Of a stretch of DNA of 5,313 nucleotides, positions 1 through 5,313 are shown in pieces; positions within the stretch are counted from its first letter, which is position 1; each line of letters opens with the position of its first letter. The stretch is taken from the NCBI GenBank assembly GCA_933226995.1, contig CAKOFP010000187.1, positions 1 to 5,313 on the forward strand, given 5' to 3'. This DNA is from Candidatus Nitrosopolaris rasttigaisensis. Its GTDB lineage: Archaea; Thermoproteota; Nitrososphaeria; Nitrososphaerales; Nitrososphaeraceae. Under the pieces are notes generated by a model. The model was not told where the DNA came from. It did no database searches and was given only the letters and a program-made list of their open reading frames with translations. The translations under genes were made by a program, and so were the position numbers.

Positions 1-1080
1 GTACTAAAGTTCTCCGTGGTAGGGAGCCCGACGCATGGTACAGTCGCTCCTGGTACGGTCTCTAGTAACGTCTTTTACACTCCAAACACCGGATTTATTG
101 GCACTGATAGCTTTACCTACAAAGCCACAACCAAAAATGGTCTAGCAGGGGGAGTAGACAGCAACATTGCTACGGTAACCATAATCGTAAGTAACGCAAC
201 TTCAGGGACCTTAGATCAATTTGGAGTAAAGGAGCTCAATCCATCAAAACCGGGTGGAGAACAATGGTTCTTTAACGGCGCGACTGGTGATCCGAACAAC
301 GACCCGAGAACAGGCACACCAAACGAAGGACCACATACCACTTTCACACAAAAAAATCCTGATGGGAGTTGGAAGGTTCAGGCATCTCAAGTACGTTATG
401 GGATATTGACTTCAACTTTCTTCCAGGAGAATCAAATAAAGACTCTTAATCAACATCAAATGGCAGCTCAAGGATACATGTTGAGACCCAATGATTGGAA
501 GAATGTAGAATTAACCGCGTATTTGAGAGTGGTGCATGCTACAGGTTCGAGTACTAACGGTGCTGCGCACATAGAATTCGGAGGGCATGGAGCAAGGAAT
601 ACTAATGGGGGAACAGTGGGTGGATTTGACAGCAGCTGCGAAGCTACAGCATATCATTCAAATACTTACCTTACAGGAAGGGTCAAATTTGAAAAAGACC
701 TAAAGCACACGGCAGGTTACTCTGTAGAGAGCGCAGATGCTCAGAAACTTAACGCTGTAAATACAGCGGCGTTCAACGGACAAAACTGGATAGGGATCAA
801 ATTGGTGTTATATGATATCGGCAATGGTTCAGTAAAGGTAGAACAATGGGTTGATGACCAATCGAATAACATCCAACCAGGAAATCAATGGCGTAAAGTA
901 TTAGAAACTATTGATCATGGACAATGGGGTCCGACAAGAGGAAGTATTGGCAGTGCGTGTGGCGGAGGTGAGTTTCAAGTAGCATCCTGGGGTGGACCTA
1001 TTGCACTATTTAGATGGGACAACATAGACAATATGGATATCAAAAGTGCAAGTGTGAGGGAGATTATCCCTCCTGCCTAG
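1..1080 (+). CDS. Secreted/surface protein, C-terminal part: Ig-like repeat plus jelly-roll-type domain (5' end outside window)
   Basis: The frame is open from the first base, so this is the 3' part of a longer gene; the GTG at 16 is probably an internal valine. Counting from base 1, residues 1-63 resemble a bacterial Ig-like/cadherin-like repeat (Big_9 type): FSVVGSPTHGTV, then FYTPNTGFIGTDSFTYKAT and SNIATVTIIV, the usual three-strand signature of tandem adhesin repeats. A short linker follows. Residues 70-355 form one all-beta, Trp/Gly/Asn-rich domain with HIEFGGHGARN, SCEATAYH, NWIGIKLVLYD, VKVEQWVDD and GGPIALFRWDN. I read this as a concanavalin A-like/jelly-roll fold, as in carbohydrate-binding or polysaccharide-lyase proteins. 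Two cysteines (about 213 and 320) could form a disulfide. The protein should act outside the cell, probably in adhesion or glycan binding. Enzyme activity cannot be claimed. Signal peptide and earlier repeats would lie upstream of the window. Confidence 0.8.
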   Translation, partial: VLKFSVVGSPTHGTVAPGTVSSNVFYTPNTGFIGTDSFTYKATTKNGLAGGVDSNIATVTIIVSNATSGTLDQFGVKELNPSKPGGEQWFFNGATGDPNNDPRTGTPNEGPHTTFTQKNPDGSWKVQASQVRYGILTSTFFQENQIKTLNQHQMAAQGYMLRPNDWKNVELTAYLRVVHATGSSTNGAAHIEFGGHGARNTNGGTVGGFDSSCEATAYHSNTYLTGRVKFEKDLKHTAGYSVESADAQKLNAVNTAAFNGQNWIGIKLVLYDIGNGSVKVEQWVDDQSNNIQPGNQWRKVLETIDHGQWGPTRGSIGSACGGGEFQVASWGGPIALFRWDNIDNMDIKSASVREIIPPA

Positions 1081-1342
1081 ATTTTGTTAAAAATTCGACC
1101 ACTCCTTGCAAACCTGTTATAAAATGATGTAAGAGTGCTGACCTCGTATTATTCCCTACTTTTTTCTTAGATAGCTAAAAGAATCATGCACGTCCGAGAA
1201 TACGTTCCTGACCTGCTAATCTGGTCCTACCCGGGGGGCAATTACGAGTCCAATCCATAATTATTATGCTCCTTTTTCAGTTCAAGTCGTGGCGATTTGT
1301 GTCTTGTTTACACCATAATCGTATAGAAAATATTACTCGTAG
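1081..1342. other. Intergenic stretch between the surface-protein gene and the gene relic
   Basis: No convincing gene lies here. It contains a TATA-like TTATAAAA at 1117-1124 with no obvious gene placed to use it, T-runs at 1160-1165 and 1273-1277, and a six-G run near 1233-1238. A small open frame, ATG 1186 to TAA 1260 (24 residues, containing EYVPDLLIWSYPGG), reads like real protein. It could be a detached N-terminal piece of the decayed gene that follows. Confidence 0.5.
1160..1165 (+). terminator. Possible oligo-T transcription terminator of the surface-protein gene
   Basis: Six T residues, followed by CTTAG, lie 80 bases after the stop codon of the surface-protein gene. Archaeal RNA polymerase can terminate on T-rich non-template tracts without a hairpin, and I see no stable stem just before this one. 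Assignment is by position and composition only. Confidence 0.3.
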
Positions 1343-2152
1343 GCAGACGTCTTTTGGAGAGGTGGTCTAATTCCAGAGCCAACCCTGAGAGCACTTACAA
1401 GAGCATCCCTTAACATTGTCGTTGGCGTATGGTCAAAGCTTGAAGAAGAGAACTATAACCACTACATTGGAAGATTGGCTGAAGCAGAAGCTTTATCCCG
1501 ACAACCAGCAAATCCGTGCATCTCAAATCCACCATACATTGGTAGCATTGAAGCATCTCCGGATTTACAACCTGTGAGAAAACCAGCATTTATCTTTGGC
1601 GGAATGATACCTCCCCATCTGACACGTGGACCCCCTATCGAAAAGATAGAAGTTCCATGGTTCTAGGGTGAGTGGGCCTGATATCACAGCAGCATTGAAA
1701 GAATCTGGCAACAAACTAGTCGTGGCACTATTCTTTCCTATGGATTGACTATGGAACCAAACAAAAAAACTACCGATGAATGGCGTAGGACGCAAGGATT
1801 TCTACAAGCATGGACTATCGGCAGATAATCCGTGATCTTCCGATATGTTGGAGTTATCTTTTGGACGTAACTGTCATCAAAGGTAAAACGGCGATTTGGT
1901 ATGCGAACATGTGATAATTTCAAGCTTGCAAAAGTTCCATTTCCAAAGCCGAATTGATTGTTATTTGCAAGTAAGCCTAACCCAAAAGAATCTGTAATAA
2001 TAAAATAGCTTATAAGGCGACGACGACAGACTGGATTCGTCGGCGTTTCACTTGATGCAGATGCAGCACTTTCCACTGTGCTAGCTCGCCATTTACAACA
2101 AAAGTTAAAGTGTAGATGGAAGAGAGGGTGCAGAACTTACGAAAATATAAAT
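1343..2152 (+). pseudogene. Decayed protein-coding gene with several frameshifts and stops; family not recognised
   Basis: Coding-like peptide runs along the plus strand but changes frame repeatedly. Frame 2 is open from 1343 to the TAG at 1664, with IPEPTLRALTRASLNIVVGV, EEENYNHYIGRLAEAEALSR and GPPIEKIEVPWF. It is then best continued in frame 0 (about 1665-1830) with SGPDITAALKESGNKLVVAL and GRKDFYKHGLSADNP, interrupted by a TGA at 1746. Next comes frame 1 (1834-1911) with DVTVIKGKTAIWYANM, then frame 2 again (about 1910-2152) with NFKLAKVPFPKPN, SKPNPKESVIIK and GVSLDADAALSTVLARHLQQ, broken by a TGA at 1955 and a TAG at 2006. Codons in these segments favour purines, especially G, in first position, as real genes do. 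The first frame has no ATG, GTG or TTG start before TTG 1475. I infer a relic of a gene of roughly 270 codons or more. Sequencing errors could mimic some breaks, but at least three frame changes plus three internal stops make decay likelier. I do not recognise the family. Confidence 0.5.
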
Positions 2153-2212
2153 TGAACTAGGAAAAGAAACACACACAACCTAGGTCATTACTATTGCGTT
2201 CATTTTGCCAGT

Positions 2213-2770
2213 TCAATTGGTCGCAGAACATGATTTTCTACTATTCATTATTCTTGCATAAGCAAGTATTCCCGCAATAGACTTACAATCCTCCAGTTCT
2301 CCATTAATACATTTTTCGATAGCGGCAATAAGGCTCATTCTTTTTATTTTTATATTTTCATCATCATCTCGAGGTCCTCTCTTTATTCGTATTAGATCTG
2401 TCGCCACATATACATATATCATCTCAGTATCGTAGCCGGGTGCTAAATACATTTTAAGCAGTGGAAGCAGCTTTCCAGTGTAACCAATCTCTTCCGCCAT
2501 TTCCCTTACCGCAGCCTTTTCTGGAGTTTCTCCTTTCTCTATTTTCCCTGCAGGAATTTCTAACAATGTTTTCCCGGCTGCATGCCGATACTGACTTACG
2601 AAGAGTACCTCCGAATTATCTATAATCGGAATCAGTCCTACCGAGGGCACATGTTCGACGATTTCCTTTTTAATTATTTTATCACCAAGTACGAACTTGT
2701 CAAGCCTGAGCGAAACGTTACCAGTGTATATTTTCTTAGTGTCTATCACCTTCATCTTTCTCTCTTGCAT
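2213..2770 (-). CDS. NUDIX hydrolase, ADP-ribose pyrophosphatase type
   Basis: NUDIX enzymes cleave nucleoside diphosphates linked to another moiety; this type typically hydrolyses ADP-ribose to AMP and ribose 5-phosphate in the cytoplasm. The full NUDIX box is visible as GKIEKGETPEKAAVRE followed by MAEEIGY, matching Gx5Ex7REUxEExGU with the metal-binding RE and EE residues intact. A proline in LAPGYDTE lies 15 residues after the final box glycine, the spacing typical of ADP-ribose pyrophosphatases. Upstream, QYRHA and LLEIPAG are also usual for the family. The frame extends back to a TTG at 2812, but in-frame ATGs at 2782, 2770 and 2755 are better starts. I chose 2770 because a TATA-like element lies about 30 bases upstream, allowing a nearly leaderless mRNA. 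ATG 2755 gives 180 residues, closest to family length, and is almost as likely. The gene is divergent from the ABC1 kinase operon. The exact substrate is inferred. Confidence 0.9.
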   Translation of the reverse strand: MQERKMKVIDTKKIYTGNVSLRLDKFVLGDKIIKKEIVEHVPSVGLIPIIDNSEVLFVSQYRHAAGKTLLEIPAGKIEKGETPEKAAVREMAEEIGYTGKLLPLLKMYLAPGYDTEMIYVYVATDLIRIKRGPRDDDENIKIKRMSLIAAIEKCINGELEDCKSIAGILAYARIMNSRKSCSATN

Positions 2771-2797
2771 GTTATTAGTCATTACATGATTCTGAAG

Positions 2798-2803
2798 CTT
2801 AAA
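2798..2803 (-). promoter_or_regulatory. Candidate TATA-like element for the NUDIX gene
   Basis: On the minus strand the sequence reads CCTTTAAGCTT. The TTTAAG core is centred about 30 bases before ATG 2770, a workable distance for an archaeal promoter with a very short or absent leader. The match is weak and no clear BRE is visible. Confidence 0.25.
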
Positions 2804-2895
2804 GGTATTCAAGAGCGCTTGACTAGCAGCAAAGCAGGCTAGGATATCGCAGCATTCGTTGTCAGGGCTAGACAGACTGGACTTATTGTATCCGG

Positions 2896-3363
2896 ATGGA
2901 ATTTCAGATTATCCAAAAAGTTAGTTTTATATGCCAACTTGATTGTCTGGGATATGTGAACTATCTTGACGGTGAAGGTAACATTATCGTACCCAAATCC
3001 GTCAGACCTATTATTGATTATGAAGAAACTTTCCTCGGCACCAAAAAAGGAGCCAAGAAGCAGTTTCGATACGGTAAACTACACATTAGAGAATACAGAG
3101 ACTATTATATCGTTCACATGGATAAAGTTGATCCAAGGAAAGATCCCATGGGACATTTGTTGATAGATGCACCGGAGTACTTAATCGCAACCATAGCGGG
3201 ATTGAGAGCGGCAAAGCAAGCCGGCTGTACTGTGTATACAGAAAAAAAAGGAAACAACTCTTTGGTAGAGGGTCTTATGGCAGCATGTCGAGCTGGTACT
3301 GTCGCTGCCACATGTACCTACATTGTAACCAGCATTATCAAGCAAATAAATAGGAGCATATAG
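2896..3363 (+). CDS. Small protein of unknown function with hydrophobic C-terminus, cotranscribed with the ABC1 kinase
   Basis: The product is 155 residues from ATG 2896, or 135 from the in-frame GTG at 2956. I do not recognise the family. The N-terminal two thirds is mixed and charged, with GEGNIIVPKSVRPIIDYEE, a basic stretch KKGAKKQFRYGKLHIREYRD, and MDKVDPRKDPMGHLLIDAPE. Residues 95-107 (YLIATIAGLRAAK) look helical. Residues 123-148 (LVEGLMAACRAGTVAATCTY onward to SII) are hydrophobic and Gly/Ala-rich and could be a single membrane anchor or amphipathic helix, although Arg132 lies inside it; cysteines are at 131 and 140. Only 5 bases separate its stop from the kinase start, so cotranscription is very likely, and a membrane-linked partner role for the kinase is a fair guess. 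The start is uncertain: 2896 has no good Shine-Dalgarno site or upstream TATA box, whereas GTG 2956 has a TATA box at the right distance. Confidence 0.72.
   Translation: MEFQIIQKVSFICQLDCLGYVNYLDGEGNIIVPKSVRPIIDYEETFLGTKKGAKKQFRYGKLHIREYRDYYIVHMDKVDPRKDPMGHLLIDAPEYLIATIAGLRAAKQAGCTVYTEKKGNNSLVEGLMAACRAGTVAATCTYIVTSIIKQINRSI
2925..2932 (+). promoter_or_regulatory. TATA box, probable promoter of the small protein/ABC1 kinase operon
   Basis: TTTTATAT matches the archaeal TATA consensus well and follows a purine-rich AAAAAG stretch that could serve as BRE. Its centre lies about 27 bases before GTG 2956, where a leaderless transcript would begin. It sits inside the open frame if translation starts at ATG 2896, so either that upstream start is wrong or the match is coincidental. 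Confidence 0.45.
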
Positions 3364-3368
3364 ACCAA

Positions 3369-5003
3369 ATGGAAAATCCAACACAGATTCGGAAACGTGT
3401 TAGAGATGAATCAAAGAAGACGTCTGCAACCACTCTTAAAAAAAGCCCTTCAAAAATTCAAGTGGTAAGAGTCGTTTTAAAGCTACTACCATTTATAATT
3501 AATTTCAGAAAAGATCGCCGTGAGTGGGTAAAAAAAGAAGGAAAAAATGTCAATGAAAAAAAATACCGGAAACATGCAGAGAAAGCACTAAGAACTTTCA
3601 TAGAGCTAGGCCCCTCCTATATTAAACTAGGACAATGGCTATCCACACGAGCTGATATTTTGCCCCTACCTTATCTTGAAGTATTGGCTACATTGCAGGA
3701 TGAGGTCCCACCGGCACCGTTCTCAAAAACGAGACCGATAATTGAAGAAGAGCTCGGCAAAATTGAAAAGATATTTGGGACGTTCGACACAAGAGCGCTT
3801 CATGGAGCGAGTCTTGGTCAGGTCTATTTGGCAACTTATAACGATCAGCAAGTAATTGTTAAAGTGAGCAGACCAGATATCGAAAAAGTTATTGAAAAAG
3901 ATATTGCCATCCTAAAGACCATCCTGCCGGTTGCAACGCGCTTCATCGATCCAAATTTGCGATTTTCCGCTGAAGCCATGCTCTCGCAATTTATTGAAAC
4001 GATTCATGAAGAAATGGATTACAGAATAGAGGCTGATAACCTAATTACAATCAAGCACAATCTGAAAGGCAATCATATGGTAATCATCCCCAATGTCTTG
4101 TTAGAGCGAACAGCTCAACACGTAATTACCTTGCAATATATCCCTGGCATTAAGATTACTGACATCGCGACATTGGATAGGGCAGGTATTGATAGAGAAA
4201 AGCTAGTCGTTAGAGTGCATCATATATTTTTCAAAATGCTACTGCAGCACAGCATTTTTCATGCTGATCCTCATCCTGGGAATATCTCTGTAACAAACAC
4301 TGGCGAAATAATTCTTTATGATTTTGGCATGGTTGGCAGACTAGAAAATGAAACCCGTCTCAAACTAATCAGACTATATCTTAGCTTATTGGAAAAAGAT
4401 CCCACGAGGGCAGTTAATGTCTTGATAGAACTCGGGACGTTGGAGCCCACTGTGAATCGTTATGTGGTCGAAAAAGCCCTCGAGCTTAGCATTCAGTCAT
4501 TGCATGGTAAAGAAGTCGATCGAATGGAGGTAAGAGCATTGATGGATCTTGCCAATAAGACCCTGAGCAAATTTCCGTTTAGATTACCCAAGAATCTTGC
4601 ATTATATATGCGAATGACATCAATCGTGGAAGGAATCTATCAGCATCACAACGTGAATTTACGATTCGTGAAAGTACTTTCACAGCTTCTAGAGCAAGAA
4701 GGGCTGATAAGGGAGGCATATATTGAGGAGGTAAAAGATTCGATTAATAGATTTGCTAAGGGTATTGGACAAACGGTGGAGCTTGCTCCCTTGCTAAAGT
4801 CGTATCTTGACACACAGCATATTTATGGTGATAGGCGCGAAGCCAGCTATAACTTTTTGGCAGCGAGTGTGTTTGCATCCTCGCTGTTTGTAGGATCTGC
4901 TTTAGTTCTTGCTCATAACCCTAATATTGCTTACGGTGGTTTTATCGCGTCAGCAGGGGCATTTGGTATTGCGCTGGCAGCGATTCTGAAAAAAAGATTC
5001 TAG
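3369..5003 (+). CDS. ABC1/UbiB-family (ADCK/COQ8-like) atypical protein kinase, membrane-anchored
   Basis: This is a complete 544-residue member of the ABC1/UbiB family. In bacteria and mitochondria such proteins support ubiquinone biosynthesis through ATP binding and ATPase-type activity; archaeal roles are less clear. Visible motifs in order: the family-specific KxGQ as KLGQ (86-89) in GPSYIKLGQWLSTRADILP; the nucleotide loop GASLGQVY (146-153); the ATP-binding lysine in VIVKVSRP (Lys165); EEMDYRIEADN (214-224), the ExD-type motif of this family; the catalytic loop HADPHPGN (298-305); and the metal-binding DFG in LYDFGMVG (Asp318). All key residues are present. The N-terminus is basic, and the C-terminus has two membrane segments (about 494-516 and 520-540) ending in KKRF, as in UbiB. 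ATG 3369 follows the upstream stop by 5 bases; an AGGAG at 3352-3356 lies 12 bases before it, slightly far. It is probably translated from the shared mRNA. A quinone or isoprenoid-lipid role is inferred from the family. Confidence 0.95.
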   Translation: MENPTQIRKRVRDESKKTSATTLKKSPSKIQVVRVVLKLLPFIINFRKDRREWVKKEGKNVNEKKYRKHAEKALRTFIELGPSYIKLGQWLSTRADILPLPYLEVLATLQDEVPPAPFSKTRPIIEEELGKIEKIFGTFDTRALHGASLGQVYLATYNDQQVIVKVSRPDIEKVIEKDIAILKTILPVATRFIDPNLRFSAEAMLSQFIETIHEEMDYRIEADNLITIKHNLKGNHMVIIPNVLLERTAQHVITLQYIPGIKITDIATLDRAGIDREKLVVRVHHIFFKMLLQHSIFHADPHPGNISVTNTGEIILYDFGMVGRLENETRLKLIRLYLSLLEKDPTRAVNVLIELGTLEPTVNRYVVEKALELSIQSLHGKEVDRMEVRALMDLANKTLSKFPFRLPKNLALYMRMTSIVEGIYQHHNVNLRFVKVLSQLLEQEGLIREAYIEEVKDSINRFAKGIGQTVELAPLLKSYLDTQHIYGDRREASYNFLAASVFASSLFVGSALVLAHNPNIAYGGFIASAGAFGIALAAILKKRF

Positions 5004-5077
5004 AGATCAGACATGCCGAGAGGGGTTATCACAAGTAAGACCAATCATCTCATGAAGCTATGTTCTATCTGACACTA

Positions 5078-5128
5078 CACATGACGGCTGGCTGCTCTAT
5101 TTGACAGGCCAGCCGCCACATCCATGTG
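5078..5128 (+). repeat. Imperfect inverted repeat able to form a strong hairpin behind the kinase gene
   Basis: CGGCTGGC (5085-5092) and GCCAGCCG (5108-5115) pair perfectly over 8 bases around a 15-base loop. Outside them CACATG (5078-5083) pairs with CATGTG (5123-5128), separated by an asymmetric internal loop of 1 and 7 bases. The inner stem is much more GC-rich than its surroundings. A TTTTT run follows at 5151-5155. It may end or protect the operon mRNA, belong to a small structured RNA, or be a protein-binding palindrome. Confidence 0.55.
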
Positions 5129-5294
5129 AATCGATGCATTCAGTAAGTAGTTTTTGCTAAAGCAGAGGCGAGGTGAATCAGACCATATTACCTAGAAAAT
5201 AATTGATCCTAAATATCATCAACTGCATATATTGCTAGTTTAGGTTAGATCACCATTGACAATAAGAACGAATCATTTGTTCATCGGCTTAACA

Positions 5295-5303
5295 TTATAA
5301 AAG
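5295..5303 (+). promoter_or_regulatory. TATA box of a probable downstream gene outside the window
   Basis: TTATAAAAG stands 10 bases before the window end in a non-coding AT-rich stretch. The archaeal spacing would place the transcription start about 15 bases beyond the last base shown, so the controlled gene cannot be seen here. Confidence 0.35.
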
Positions 5304-5313
5304 AGATCAGTCA

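Larger units (their letters stand above)
5004..5313. other. Non-coding region after the ABC1 kinase
   Basis: I found no convincing gene on either strand. The stretch holds a strong imperfect hairpin (5078-5128), a five-T run at 5151-5155, a weak inverted repeat (CTAAA at 5209-5213 with TTTAG at 5239-5243, extended by TGATC at 5204-5208 and GATCA at 5248-5252), and a TATA box at the extreme end. Confidence 0.6.

Noticed and set aside
1117..1124. TATA-like TTATAAAA after the surface-protein gene
   Set aside because: No credible gene starts 25-60 bases downstream; the small frame at 1186 is probably a relic, so I do not call it a promoter.
1565..1795. 76-residue open frame on the minus strand
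   Set aside because: It lies opposite the strongly coding-like plus-strand segment of the relic and shows no family features.
1738..2076. 112-residue open frame on the minus strand
   Set aside because: Its peptide is serine/phenylalanine-rich and low in the charged-residue balance of real proteins, with no recognisable motif, and it overlaps more coding-like plus-strand segments. I treat it as a shadow of the relic.
2582..2842. 86-residue open frame on the plus strand
   Set aside because: It is antisense to the NUDIX gene, including the region just upstream of the NUDIX box, and has no protein-like motif of its own.
3114..3384. Two minus-strand frames and a plus-strand frame (from 2966) overlapping the small gene
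   Set aside because: They are shorter than the 155-residue frame, which is supported by its operon position and promoter; their peptides look like out-of-frame readings.
5204..5252. Weak inverted repeat (TGATC CTAAA with TTTAG and GATCA, 4-base bulge)
   Set aside because: It is AT-rich with short arms, a bulge and a 25-base loop, so it is likely to be chance in this sequence composition.
5002..5310. AGAGATCAG present at 5002-5010 and again at 5302-5310, like a target-site duplication around a 291-base insert
   Set aside because: A 9-base match between positions 300 bases apart is not rare by chance, the interval has no terminal inverted repeats at its edges, and one copy overlaps the kinase stop codon.

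Overview
The window reads as chromosome of an AT-leaning archaeon, most likely a soil-type ammonia-oxidising thaumarchaeon (Nitrososphaerales). This rests on indirect signs: TATA-like boxes about 25-30 bases before plausible starts, few good Shine-Dalgarno sites, and a secreted beta-sandwich protein of a style I associate with that group. No marker gene such as amoA or rRNA is present, so the assignment is an inference.

Layout. (1) 1-1080, plus strand: the 3' end of a large secreted or surface protein, with a bacterial Ig-like/cadherin-like repeat followed by a jelly-roll-type C-terminal domain; its 5' part lies outside the window. (2) 1081-2212: no intact gene. About 1343-2152 looks like a decayed protein-coding gene. 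Coding-like peptide segments follow each other in frames 2, 0, 1 and 2 again, broken by in-frame stops. (3) 2213-2770, minus strand: a NUDIX hydrolase of the ADP-ribose pyrophosphatase type. (4) 2896-3363 and 3369-5003, plus strand: a two-gene operon of a small unrecognised protein with a hydrophobic C-terminus and a full-length ABC1/UbiB (ADCK/COQ8-like) atypical kinase with two C-terminal membrane segments. (5) 5004-5313: non-coding, holding a strong GC-rich hairpin and, at the very end, a TATA box probably serving a gene beyond the window.

How they may work together. The NUDIX gene and the ABC1 operon are divergent, sharing a short intergenic region. The clearest functional link is between the small protein and the ABC1 kinase: 5 bases separate them, and both probably act at the membrane. 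UbiB-family proteins support isoprenoid quinone metabolism in bacteria and mitochondria, so a role in archaeal quinone or isoprenoid-lipid handling is reasonable but unproven. I found no mobile element, CRISPR array, tRNA or rRNA. The most unusual items are the multi-frameshift gene relic, the unrecognised partner of the ABC1 kinase, and the hairpin behind the operon.
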